From Sphingobacterium sp. (GTDB lineage: Bacteria; Bacteroidota; Bacteroidia; Sphingobacteriales; Sphingobacteriaceae): a DNA stretch of 50,867 bases. Shown piece after piece: positions 16,847-26,261 of the stretch. The DNA lies in assembly GCA_031253985.1 (NCBI GenBank), contig JAIRVH010000036.1, forward strand, positions 1-50,867, read 5' to 3'. A program made the position numbers and the translations under genes. Below the pieces are notes generated by a model. The model was not told where the DNA came from, did not search any database, and saw only the letters and a list, made by a program, of their open reading frames with translations. Each line of letters opens with the position of its first letter. Position 1 is the stretch's first letter.

Positions 16847-19780
16847 ATGAGAAGACTATTTTGTTTTTTATTTCTTGTGCCTATGTTTCACAATAACCAT
16901 GCGAGAGCTTGGGATAAGTGGAAGTTGCAACAAGACACTTCACAAATCAGTGAAGCGGATCAACAACTTTTGCGAGGAAGGCTCAAAGCCTTGTTGCAGA
17001 AGCAACAGGTAAAGGATAGCCTTAACAAAGGAAATGTCGAGACGTTGCCCCTCGTTGGGATTCCTCAGTTATTGAAAGGACAGGTCTCTGGACTTTATGT
17101 TCAGGAATCTACCGGTGAACCCGGAACGCCAAAGAATATGGTCATTAGAGGGCTAGGGAGTCCCCTGCTCGCAGCGAAGGATGCTGTCGGGGTGCAACCG
17201 GCAGTGTATGTCAATGGCATACCAATAGCACGGGATAACAATTTTACCTATTCAATTCAGCAATATCAATTTAACCGTTTAGGACCAGGTACAGATAATT
17301 TTGCTGGAATAGAACTGTCTACGATTGAATCAGTTGAAGTAATCAAAGATCCTGTTTTGTTAGCAAAATTAGGTCCTTTAGCTGCAAATGGTGCCATTTG
17401 GATTTTGACCAAACCCGGAAAGGAAGGTAAACGGGAAATCAGTTTTGATGGTTATGTTGGATTAGCAACTAAACCCGTCGTAACTCCGGTAAATGCGCAA
17501 TATGAGAATTTATTTCGCTCGGCCTTTTATGATAAATATGCATCGGCATCCGATAAATTAAGCTATCCGGGTTATCTGAGCGATGAGACGAATATAAATT
17601 ACTATGGGCCGGCTAATTGGGATGATGCGTACTATAAGAATACGCCGATTTACGGGGGTAATCTGGGCATAAGAGGCGGTGGAGACCGTGCGAATTTTGC
17701 TTTTATGGGCGGCTATATGAAAAATGCCAATGCAGCTGATAAAACAAATATTGAACGTTATAATGCCCTCTTTAATGTCAATATGGCACCCTATAAGTGG
17801 TTTAATTTTGGGACAACCATCAATGCTAGCCGCAGTTTGCGTGACCGGAACCGCAGTTTACGGGACCGTTTTGGCGAAGCTGCTTATGTGCCGGATTTGT
17901 CCGTTCCAATTTCTCCAAATAAGAATAAGTATAGCGAATATCTTGATGTTTATAAAGGAGCATTGGATAACAATACGGTTAATATGCTCAACTTGGCTGT
18001 TAATTTGGATCTCTATCTATTGCCTCATCTTAAATTCAATACAAACTTTGGCGTAGATTATTCCGAGGGTAAACGTGAAGCGTTCTTTCCAGGATCACTG
18101 ATGGAAACAAATAACTATATGTCGAGTTATTTTGGTTTTAATCAGCGTTTGGTGTTCAATAATAGTTTGGACTACAATTTCAAGTTCGAAGACAAACATA
18201 AATTTGATTTTAAGCTAGGCTCTGCTTATACCCAAGATCTGTATCGCTACCATTATGGACGGGCATATGATGGACCTAATGATTTTATTAAGGTCAATGT
18301 GGTTGAGGGAGATTCTCAAAAGGGAAGCTACCTTACGCCGATCGGTGGACTTTATGTCAATCGCTGGTCCAATCGGGAGGATTTTAGATTGCATTCGTTG
18401 TATTTGTCAGGTCGTTACACCTGGAATGATCGTTTGGATATTAACGCATTATTACGGTATGATGGTTCGTCAACCGTACAGCCCGACTCGCGTTGGCTGA
18501 TGACCCCGGCATTCTCCGCCAATTATCAGTTTGTAAAAGAAGGTGAAGCAGAAGTTGTTGATCAGCTAAGTATAAAGGCTTCCTGGGCGCGAATTGGCAA
18601 ACCCGTCTTTACGAGTAAATATGCAGTTGGCCCCAATTATACGGCTGATTTAAATTGGGGCTCGGAGAAATCATTGGTTTCTTATAATGGATTTGCGGTC
18701 GCTTCCCGTCCTTATTCAGAAGGATGGGTAGGCTATGGTATCCAATGGCCTTATACAGATCATGCTGAGCTGACAATTGACGGGACTTTATTGGATAAGC
18801 GATTGGATGTAAGAGCGTCATTATACCAAAAGAAAGATGTGAACCAATTGGTCAATATGCCTATCCCGGCAGAGTATGGATATTCCGGACAGATTATCAA
18901 TGGTCTTACGGTTCAAAATAGAGGTGTGGATCTGAATGTGGATGGGAAAATCTTGAGTGATCCTGCTGGTTTCCAATGGACATCATCCTTAAATCTAAAT
19001 TTTAATCAAAATAAGCTAACAGCATTGCCAAACGGAAAAACCGAACTGAAAGTCGGAAATCGTTTATTGCGTGTTGGACAGGCCGTTGATCAATTTTGGC
19101 TCTACGAAAATGAAGGAATTTATAATACAGACGCAGAAATTCCTGTTCAAAATGGCCGTAAATTGCAATTTGATGGGGTAGATTTTGCCGCTGGAGACCC
19201 ACGTTGGAAAGATCAGAATGGAGACTTTGTTATTGATGAGAAGGACCGCGTACTAAAAGGAAATGCTATGCCTAAACTGGTGGGTGGTTTTACTAATCAG
19301 TTTAAATTTAAAGGGTTTGAATTGAATATGCAATGGTATTTTGCTTTAGGTCAAAAAGCGCTAAATCAGCGCGCAGCATCCAAGTATGATTTTATCAATA
19401 CGGAAAATACCAATTCGCTGGATGGTATTCGCGAAGTATTCCACTGGCAACAAGATGTGGATATTACAAAATATCCGATTTATAATCCATGGAGTCCGCT
19501 TGTTGCGTACCGTGTTGACCAGGATCTATTTCTCGAAAATGCTTCATTTCTTAAGCTTAGAGCGTTGACCTTAGGTTATGATCTGATTCAATTAAACGGT
19601 ATTAAAAAGAAATTCCAAACCATGCGCCGAGCCTATGTATACGTTTCGGGAATGAATCTATTGACGATCTCTAAATTTTCGGGAAAGGATCCTGAACTAA
19701 TTGATTTCAATGGCTACTATACAGGATATGGATTACCACTTTCTCCGATGGTCAGTGTAGGGATAAAACTGGAACTGTAA
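16847..19780 (+). CDS. SusC-like TonB-dependent transporter lacking the N-terminal CarboxypepD_reg domain
   Basis: At 977 residues it is shorter than its relatives here. A signal peptide (MRRLFCFLFLVPMF) is followed by a charged, helical segment (about 25-65) instead of the carboxypeptidase-regulatory-like domain. The plug begins at about residue 70 with LKGQVSGLYVQ, then MVIRGLGSP, AVYVNGIPIARD and IESVEVIKDPVLLAKLGPLAANGAIWI. The barrel ends GIKLEL. I see no convincing TonB box of the DEVVVVGYG kind. It is the first gene of a 12-gene, same-strand run and is paired with the SusD at 19804. It most likely still forms a SusCD pedal-bin complex; how it contacts TonB is open. Confidence 0.92.
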   Translation: MRRLFCFLFLVPMFHNNHARAWDKWKLQQDTSQISEADQQLLRGRLKALLQKQQVKDSLNKGNVETLPLVGIPQLLKGQVSGLYVQESTGEPGTPKNMVIRGLGSPLLAAKDAVGVQPAVYVNGIPIARDNNFTYSIQQYQFNRLGPGTDNFAGIELSTIESVEVIKDPVLLAKLGPLAANGAIWILTKPGKEGKREISFDGYVGLATKPVVTPVNAQYENLFRSAFYDKYASASDKLSYPGYLSDETNINYYGPANWDDAYYKNTPIYGGNLGIRGGGDRANFAFMGGYMKNANAADKTNIERYNALFNVNMAPYKWFNFGTTINASRSLRDRNRSLRDRFGEAAYVPDLSVPISPNKNKYSEYLDVYKGALDNNTVNMLNLAVNLDLYLLPHLKFNTNFGVDYSEGKREAFFPGSLMETNNYMSSYFGFNQRLVFNNSLDYNFKFEDKHKFDFKLGSAYTQDLYRYHYGRAYDGPNDFIKVNVVEGDSQKGSYLTPIGGLYVNRWSNREDFRLHSLYLSGRYTWNDRLDINALLRYDGSSTVQPDSRWLMTPAFSANYQFVKEGEAEVVDQLSIKASWARIGKPVFTSKYAVGPNYTADLNWGSEKSLVSYNGFAVASRPYSEGWVGYGIQWPYTDHAELTIDGTLLDKRLDVRASLYQKKDVNQLVNMPIPAEYGYSGQIINGLTVQNRGVDLNVDGKILSDPAGFQWTSSLNLNFNQNKLTALPNGKTELKVGNRLLRVGQAVDQFWLYENEGIYNTDAEIPVQNGRKLQFDGVDFAAGDPRWKDQNGDFVIDEKDRVLKGNAMPKLVGGFTNQFKFKGFELNMQWYFALGQKALNQRAASKYDFINTENTNSLDGIREVFHWQQDVDITKYPIYNPWSPLVAYRVDQDLFLENASFLKLRALTLGYDLIQLNGIKKKFQTMRRAYVYVSGMNLLTISKFSGKDPELIDFNGYYTGYGLPLSPMVSVGIKLEL

Positions 19781-19803
19781 ACCTTAATAATTGAATGTTT
19801 AAT

Positions 19804-21321
19804 ATGAAAAAATATAATCAATGGGGGAAATACCTTGTGCTCATGCTGAGTATGTCAGTGTTATTTTCCTCTTGCAATAAAAAATTAGATATAGTGGCCA
19901 GTAATGTTGGTGCTGAAGGGCGGGAATGGGCCTCTGTATCTGACACCCGCGCACATTTGATGGGTATTTATGGTCTGATGCGTGCGGCTATGGTCGATAA
20001 TTATGGACACTGGGTATACGGTGAGATGCGTTATGGTGATTTTAATTCCTATTCGCGGGCTGATTTACGTGTTGTTCAGGAAAATAAGCTGAAAGCTTCT
20101 TACCCGCTTATAAAGGACTTGACAGACTGGCGACGTTTTTATGCGGTGATTAATGCAGCCTCATTATTTATTGAGCGTGCACCGGAAGTCTTGAAAAAAG
20201 ATAGCCGTTATACCGAACGGGACCTTAAATATGATATTGGCCAAGCCCGCAGTATTCGAGCGCTGATGTACTTTTATATGGTACGCATCTGGGGCGAGGT
20301 TCCTTTATTAAAGGATTCCTATGATAACGGGAGCTTTGCTGAAGTGGCACAATCTTCTGAATCTACTGTACTTGCATTTGCTGAAGAAGAATTGCTTAAA
20401 GCGGCTGAAGACCTGCCTTATCGATATGCTGTTGGTCAGCAAACTTATTATGGCGAGTCAGAATCTGTTTGGAGTGGAGTTTTGGTGAATAAAATCACCG
20501 CTTATTCTATTCTGGCACATATAGCCGCGTGGCAGGGAAAATATATCAATGCGGATGTCTATTCAAAATTTGTGATTGATAATTACACAAAGGCTAATCT
20601 GGCTTTGTTAAATGTGCCCTCACTTGTGAATCCGACGGACGGTTTATTTGGTCCTAGCGCGCGTGCTCAGATTTTGGCGATCCGCTCCTCTTATGAGCTT
20701 GGAGAAGCAACGAATACAGGTCATCTGGAATCGTTGACATTGGGGTATCCGATTGTAACTAAGGCTAAGCCGGATATTTATGTCAACCGTGATACAATCA
20801 ATGCCATCTTTGATGATCCGAATGACACACGTTTTGGTATTGACTCTGTTTCTGGACTGATTCGGACCAACTATTTTACCAATTATAACGGCGATATACC
20901 GATTTTTAGTAAGGTTAAAGTGATCCGAAATGGTGAAGGAGATTCTGATTTCTCAATTTTCGGTTCAAACTTAGTGTTTACACGTTTAGAAGAGATTTTT
21001 CTTTTATATGCAGAAGCCAAGACGGTGCTTAACCAACGCGATGAAGCAATAAAATATCTAAATCAAGTCAAAGCACAGCGGGGATTGAAACCTTATATCT
21101 CATCGTCCCCAAAAGACTTGTTAGGTGAAATTTTCTTGGAACGCCGTCGCGAACTGATGGGAGAGGGATGGCGATGGTATGATCAGATTCGTTTCGCCAA
21201 AATAAAGAAAAACAATCCTGCTTTGAATGCTTTGATTGAAAATGGTGGAATTTTTTGGCCGATATCGGCAGATGTATTATCTCGAAATTCGAAGTTGAAC
21301 CAAAATTCCTATTGGAAATAA
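19804..21321 (+). CDS. SusD/RagB-family lipoprotein
   Basis: ATG at 19804 gives MKKYNQWGKYLVLMLSM and the lipobox LFSSC; an ATG 9 bases upstream is also possible. SusD features are the TPR helix segment DIGQARSIRALMYFYMVRIWG, the LEEIFLLYAEAKTVL helix, RRRELMGEGWRWYDQIRFA and the ending NQNSYWK. About 505 residues. It starts 23 bases after the SusC stop and precedes a FAS1-like lipoprotein. Its likely role is to bind ligand over the SusC barrel. Confidence 0.94.
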   Translation: MKKYNQWGKYLVLMLSMSVLFSSCNKKLDIVASNVGAEGREWASVSDTRAHLMGIYGLMRAAMVDNYGHWVYGEMRYGDFNSYSRADLRVVQENKLKASYPLIKDLTDWRRFYAVINAASLFIERAPEVLKKDSRYTERDLKYDIGQARSIRALMYFYMVRIWGEVPLLKDSYDNGSFAEVAQSSESTVLAFAEEELLKAAEDLPYRYAVGQQTYYGESESVWSGVLVNKITAYSILAHIAAWQGKYINADVYSKFVIDNYTKANLALLNVPSLVNPTDGLFGPSARAQILAIRSSYELGEATNTGHLESLTLGYPIVTKAKPDIYVNRDTINAIFDDPNDTRFGIDSVSGLIRTNYFTNYNGDIPIFSKVKVIRNGEGDSDFSIFGSNLVFTRLEEIFLLYAEAKTVLNQRDEAIKYLNQVKAQRGLKPYISSSPKDLLGEIFLERRRELMGEGWRWYDQIRFAKIKKNNPALNALIENGGIFWPISADVLSRNSKLNQNSYWK

Positions 21322-21335
21322 CCAAATCACTAACC

Positions 21336-22007
21336 ATGATGAGAAGAATATACTATATAGGATGTTTGTTGCTATGCATCCTGCTGGGATTTACCGCTTG
21401 TAAAAAAGGGAACACGTATTATGAAAACTATAACCTGAAATATACGGAGTATAATGGTACGACCCTGCAATTTTTGGAGGAGCAGGGATCAACCTATGAC
21501 TCCCTGTTATTGGTCTTGGAACGTGTGCCGGATTTGCGGGCAAAGCTTGGTAATGCGTCGGAAAAAACGACATTCTTTGCTTCGACAAATAACAGTTTTT
21601 CTAATGCACTTGAAGCATTAAATGCCGTACGTCAAGCCTCAAATCGCTCAAAAATGTATTTGGAAGATATTCCAAAAACTATTTTGGACACCTTGAGCTA
21701 TCACTATGCTTTTGATGGAATTTATGATACAGATGCTTTACGGGACTTTGTTGAAGGAAAAGAGGTACTTGCTATCGATAAATATCGGATGACTATCCAG
21801 TATAAAGTTACTTCTGCCTCTGGAATCGTTGGTGGCGGACAGCAACAGCTTGTACTCAGTGATATGAACAACTCCATATTTAAAAGGTATTGGCAAGAAA
21901 GTAATACATCCGTTGTCAATATCCGAACAACTAATGGTATGCTGCATATTTTGGCACCGAGCCACAATTTTGGATTCAGCAAATTGGCCAAACTCTTAAA
22001 CAACTAG
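21336..22007 (+). CDS. FAS1 (fasciclin)-like lipoprotein
   Basis: The start at 21336 (MMRRIYYIGCLLLC) is preferred because the frame further upstream overlaps the SusD gene. The lipobox is GFTAC followed by KKG. About 223 residues. FAS1-like marks are LQFLEEQGS and DSLLLVLERVPDL at the start of the domain, KTTFFASTNNSF (the H1 motif, usually TVFAPTNEAF), a central Tyr-His at SYHYAF, and TTNGMLHILAP near the end (the H2 position, usually NGVIHVID). FAS1 domains mediate adhesion and protein-protein contact and are not enzymes. A second FAS1-like lipoprotein holds the same position after the next SusCD pair (27778), so each pair seems to have its own accessory. The domain call is moderately secure because the sequence is divergent. 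Confidence 0.75.
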   Translation: MMRRIYYIGCLLLCILLGFTACKKGNTYYENYNLKYTEYNGTTLQFLEEQGSTYDSLLLVLERVPDLRAKLGNASEKTTFFASTNNSFSNALEALNAVRQASNRSKMYLEDIPKTILDTLSYHYAFDGIYDTDALRDFVEGKEVLAIDKYRMTIQYKVTSASGIVGGGQQQLVLSDMNNSIFKRYWQESNTSVVNIRTTNGMLHILAPSHNFGFSKLAKLLNN

Positions 22008-22011
22008 TATC

Positions 22012-23049
22012 ATGAAGATGAAATTTTATACTTCCATAAGAAATATAGGGATGTTTTGTCTGGGATTATTGGTCCTGGGAGCTTGTAAAAAAAATATACC
22101 CACTGATCAAGATTCTTTAGGTGAGGATATTGTATATAATACAAAAGAGTTCACCCCGGTGCTAGGTAGAAATACTTTTTACAGCAATATTGTCAGCATT
22201 GGACAGAATACCTCACAGCCCTTAAGCTTTAAGATTGTCAATGTACGCGATTTAGATGGGGAACCTGCGACAGTGTTTAATGATAAATTTCCAGTTAAAG
22301 TTTGGAAAGAGGCCTATACAGGTTTGGAAAAAAGTATCGCGGAGATCGAAGCAAAAAGAAAAATTGAGTACCGTCCCTTATTAGAGATTCTCGAACATTC
22401 AGGCAATATCAATTTTTGGGGGCAGTCTGCCCGCTCGGCTTTTGTTAAGGCACAGCCAGACTCGGGCTATGTATTTGATATTGAAGTTAGCAATACAGGC
22501 GGACGACGTTACTTACGTAATTTTAAATTAAAGCCTTTCCGTGAGCAACCGTATGAACCGAGTATTGAGGATCCAATTACAGGTTCGTCTTCTTATCCCT
22601 ATACCAATGCTATTGTGTCAAATATGATTGGCGCGCGTACAGGAAGACCGTTAGGACCTGCCGATATTCGAGTTTATATGAATAAAACCGAAAATACAGG
22701 AAAGGGACCAAAAACGTTGACGATCAGTTTTTTGGATTCATTAAATAATCCAATAGATCCCGCCAAGTTTAGTGAGACCGATTGGCCGAAACTAGTTCAT
22801 GGTTTTAATCCTAGGATGGTTGATAAGAAAGTAGTTTATGATGTTGCTTACCCGATTCCCTTGGCGCGTGTAGAGACAGCCTATACACTTGGAAACGGAA
22901 CCGCAGCCTATTTGATATTTGGGTATAGAAGAAAAGGGAATCTTGGCTATTTGGAATTATGTGCATTTACCATTCCGTTTGCAATATATGAAGAGGGGGA
23001 TTGGGAGATCCAGTTCCGATTTCCACATGAAGCGCCAAAATTTGATTGA
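22012..23049 (+). CDS. Surface lipoprotein, DUF5007-like
   Basis: 345 residues with signal peptide and lipobox VLGAC followed by KKN. Recognisable segments are VLGRNTFYSNI, LSFKIVNVRDLDG and a C-terminal beta-rich half ending WEIQFRFPHE. These resemble the Bacteroidota family DUF5007, whose role is not established and which I recall from SusCD-associated loci. It starts 4 bases after the FAS1-like gene and 29 bases before the second SusC. It is probably a surface glycan-binding or scaffold component; that is inferred from context, not from a known fold. Confidence 0.7.
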   Translation: MKMKFYTSIRNIGMFCLGLLVLGACKKNIPTDQDSLGEDIVYNTKEFTPVLGRNTFYSNIVSIGQNTSQPLSFKIVNVRDLDGEPATVFNDKFPVKVWKEAYTGLEKSIAEIEAKRKIEYRPLLEILEHSGNINFWGQSARSAFVKAQPDSGYVFDIEVSNTGGRRYLRNFKLKPFREQPYEPSIEDPITGSSSYPYTNAIVSNMIGARTGRPLGPADIRVYMNKTENTGKGPKTLTISFLDSLNNPIDPAKFSETDWPKLVHGFNPRMVDKKVVYDVAYPIPLARVETAYTLGNGTAAYLIFGYRRKGNLGYLELCAFTIPFAIYEEGDWEIQFRFPHEAPKFD

Positions 23050-23078
23050 TAGTGACCGGTTAACTTAGCTTAAGAATT

Positions 23079-26000
23079 ATGAAACAATTATGTATACTAA
23101 TACTCTTTTTTACCCATGTGCTGACCAATTTGGCAATGGCACAGTCCACGATGATTAAGGGGACGGTAAAAGGGAATGATAATAGGCCTTTGGCGGGGGT
23201 ATCCATCAAACTGGAATCTCCAAAAAGGGATCTAGGCAAAACGGGTGACGACGGACGCTTCGTTATTTCGGTACCCGCACAAGGTGTTATGTTATTTTCT
23301 TATCAGGGATATGCTCTGGTCAGACAAGCCGTAAGCGATTCAAAAAAAGAATATAATATCGTAATGCAGATGACCACACATGAACTTGAAGAAACCGTGG
23401 TTGTAGGTTATCAGCAACGGAAACGCGAAACATTGACGGGATCCGTTGTGACCATTTCAGGAAAGGAAATTCAAGATATTCCCTCAGGAAATTTTGTGGA
23501 TCTTTTACAGGGTAAAGTCGCAGGGATGAATATCCAAAATAATACGGGTAGCCCCGGAATGCGCGGATCGATCGCGGTACGCGGAATTTCCAATTTTAAT
23601 GTGTCTGGAAGCGGTGATAATACCTTTTTGACACCAACATCACCTTTATTTGTCATTGATGGTGTCCCTATTGATGATAACTCCGGATACGAGTATGGCT
23701 TTGAAACAGCAGGCCCTGGCGTTTCGCCCATCTCGATGATTCCACCGGAAGATATCGAAGATATCACGGTCATGAAGGATGCACAAGCTACTGCACTTTA
23801 CGGATCACGTGGGGCGTATGGTGTTATCCAAGTGCGGACTAAACGAGGAAATTCAAAGATTCCGCTTGTTCAGTATCAATTTCAAGGATTTATGAGTGCC
23901 GTGCCCCCATTACGGAAAGTGATCGGCGGGCGAGGGGAAAGAATGGTTCGGATAGAACAAATTTTAATGAATGATTCGACGCTTGCGGCTGCTATTCAAC
24001 GGATTAATGACTCGCCTATGCTGGCAGATAGCTTAAATCCATATTATAACAATTCGACGGATTGGCAATCCTATTTCTATCGCAATACCTATAATCAGAC
24101 ACATAATGTGAACATCTCGGGTGGAGAGCGTGTGTTTAATTATAAAGTGAATATGAATTATTACGATGAAAATGGTATCATCGCAAATACAGGGTTCAAG
24201 CGGTATACGGTACAATCCAATATGCAATATGAACCTAATGACCGCTTTCGGATGATGGCCAACGTGAATGCCAATTTGGGGCAAAATCGAATGGGAAGTG
24301 GTAACGCAACGATGCAAACAGGGGTTGGAAAGTCCGCCAATACAACTTCCTTGTACCCTGCTCCGTCGCTCTATTCGGGTAGCATGGATGCACTATCTGC
24401 ACTAAATGTAAACGATGACAATAAAACTGGAAATTACGTTGCTCAAATCGAATTGCAATATGAACCTATTAAAGGTTTAAGAGGAACCACTACCTTTAAC
24501 TACAATTATACAACTGCAACAAAAGATCGGTTTACACCCGAATTATTGCTAGGAAATAGCTCCGAGGTATATGGTTATTATCAGAACAAGAGTAAGGTAT
24601 ATAACCGTAACCTATTGTCTTGGGTTAAAATGTTTGGTGAAAAACATATGATCAATGTCTACGGATTCTCAGAAATGGAAATCTCGTCATCTTCTGAAAA
24701 TCTAAATAAGTTCAGGGGGACTGCCAACGATCAATTCCAAACAGGCATCAGTTACGACACGCGTAAAACTTTAGGTGGTTTACTTAATAATCTTTCTAAT
24801 TTCCGTTCCATCGCGTATGCTGGTAATTTCTCTTACAACTACGATTCAAAATATATTCTTGACCTTACTTACCGCGTGGATGGTACTTCTGTTACAGGAG
24901 GAACATCTCCATGGTCATCCAATCCTTCTGTTGGTTTTCGCTGGAATTTCAAGAAAGAGAATTTTATGAAAAATCTGGATTGGTGGGACACAGGTTTCTT
25001 GCGTGGATCGGTAGGCCGTACGATTTCTCCGACGGGAACTGTGGCTGATCTATATGGATGGTATAAGGTCGATGAAGGCCGTTATAACAATAGACCGACG
25101 ACGTCCCTTGATCTAAAGAATGCACCGAATACAGGACTCGTTCCGCAGACGACAACACAATGGTCTGTGGCTGCTGAACTCGGTTTTTTCAACAGTGCCT
25201 TATATGTTACGTATGAGACCTATTACAAGCAGTCCGATAAAATCTTACGTTCGAAAGCAATCGCTAACCACAATGCTTTTGAAAATGTGCTCACGAATGA
25301 GGCTGCAATGGTTAATATGGGCCATGAATTGACAATTAATGTTCGGCCGCGTTTTCAAAATCAGGACTGGGACTTTACAGGTACAGCAACATTTGCTCTG
25401 AATAGAGGTTTTACAACGGCATTGCCGGATGGGGCTAGACAATTAATACAAGCAGACGACTCAGGATTCGATCTGCCACAACTTTTTAGATTGGGAAGAA
25501 ACCCGCTTACCTTCGTTTTATATGATTATAAGGGCGTTTACAAATCGGATGATGAGGTCCCTGTGAATCCATTGACGGGACAGCGTTACCGTGCAGGTGG
25601 CCCACTTTCAGATGGGAAATACTTTCGTGCAGGGGATCCTATTTTTACAGATCTGAATGGCGATTACATTTTAGATGAGAATGACCTTATATTCGTTGGT
25701 GATGCGCAGCCAAAAGTAACTGGCGGGTTTAGTTTATATACACGTTATAAAAATTGGTCTTTGCGGACGCAAATCAATTATACGTTGGATCGGGATATTT
25801 TGAATACCGCCCTGGCAGACCGCTTTCGTAATTACGATCGACCAACAGGGATTAAAGAGGGCGATTTAAAATATGTTCCAGGTGCGTATGTCCCATTGGA
25901 TGCATACAATGTATGGCGTCAGTTAGGTGATAATGCAGATTATCCGAATGTATCTGATTTTACACGTTTGTCTCTTTATAACCCATACCGTTACAATTCG

Positions 26001-26249
26001 ACCATGTTTTTGGAAGATGGTTCGTGGTTGAAATTGAGTTCGGCAACAGTAGGCTACAATTTTAACCGGATGTGGTTGAAACGGTATGGTTTGACTTCTG
26101 CACGACTCAACTTTACTGCGAGTAATATCTTCACCTTTAGTCATTATTCGGGACCGGATCCGGAGTTGGTGACCGGGGTAGGACGGGATGGATCCAACGG
26201 CTATCCAAGCAAAAGAACCTATTCATTGGGGGTCAGTGTACAATTTTAA
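23079..26249 (+). CDS. SusC/RagA-family TonB-dependent transporter (second in operon)
   Basis: 1056 residues. Signal peptide ends near NLAMAQ (residue 22). A CarboxypepD_reg-like domain follows (about 25-105; MIKGTVKGNDNRPLAGVSIK), then a TonB box-like stretch (LEETVVVGYQQRKRE, about 107-121), the plug (MRGSIAVRGISNF, LFVIDGVPIDDNSG, IEDITVMKDAQATALYG) and the barrel with a GVSVQF end. Unlike the first SusC of this operon it has the complete standard architecture. Two SusC proteins with different N-termini in one operon suggest two distinct cargo fragments or cargo sizes. Confidence 0.96.
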   Translation: MKQLCILILFFTHVLTNLAMAQSTMIKGTVKGNDNRPLAGVSIKLESPKRDLGKTGDDGRFVISVPAQGVMLFSYQGYALVRQAVSDSKKEYNIVMQMTTHELEETVVVGYQQRKRETLTGSVVTISGKEIQDIPSGNFVDLLQGKVAGMNIQNNTGSPGMRGSIAVRGISNFNVSGSGDNTFLTPTSPLFVIDGVPIDDNSGYEYGFETAGPGVSPISMIPPEDIEDITVMKDAQATALYGSRGAYGVIQVRTKRGNSKIPLVQYQFQGFMSAVPPLRKVIGGRGERMVRIEQILMNDSTLAAAIQRINDSPMLADSLNPYYNNSTDWQSYFYRNTYNQTHNVNISGGERVFNYKVNMNYYDENGIIANTGFKRYTVQSNMQYEPNDRFRMMANVNANLGQNRMGSGNATMQTGVGKSANTTSLYPAPSLYSGSMDALSALNVNDDNKTGNYVAQIELQYEPIKGLRGTTTFNYNYTTATKDRFTPELLLGNSSEVYGYYQNKSKVYNRNLLSWVKMFGEKHMINVYGFSEMEISSSSENLNKFRGTANDQFQTGISYDTRKTLGGLLNNLSNFRSIAYAGNFSYNYDSKYILDLTYRVDGTSVTGGTSPWSSNPSVGFRWNFKKENFMKNLDWWDTGFLRGSVGRTISPTGTVADLYGWYKVDEGRYNNRPTTSLDLKNAPNTGLVPQTTTQWSVAAELGFFNSALYVTYETYYKQSDKILRSKAIANHNAFENVLTNEAAMVNMGHELTINVRPRFQNQDWDFTGTATFALNRGFTTALPDGARQLIQADDSGFDLPQLFRLGRNPLTFVLYDYKGVYKSDDEVPVNPLTGQRYRAGGPLSDGKYFRAGDPIFTDLNGDYILDENDLIFVGDAQPKVTGGFSLYTRYKNWSLRTQINYTLDRDILNTALADRFRNYDRPTGIKEGDLKYVPGAYVPLDAYNVWRQLGDNADYPNVSDFTRLSLYNPYRYNSTMFLEDGSWLKLSSATVGYNFNRMWLKRYGLTSARLNFTASNIFTFSHYSGPDPELVTGVGRDGSNGYPSKRTYSLGVSVQF

Positions 26250-26261
26250 TATGAAAATCTC

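Noticed and set aside
17848..17871. Short repeat (CGCAGTTTGCGTGACCGGAA / CGCAGTTTACGGGACCG) as a possible CRISPR or mobile repeat
   Set aside because: It is an in-frame local duplication (Arg-Ser-Leu-Arg-Asp-Arg) in a SusC barrel loop, with only two copies.
21255..21335. Extended start of the FAS1-like gene overlapping the SusD gene
   Set aside because: The added residues are not signal-like; ATG 21336 gives an ideal lipoprotein signal peptide and normal operon spacing.
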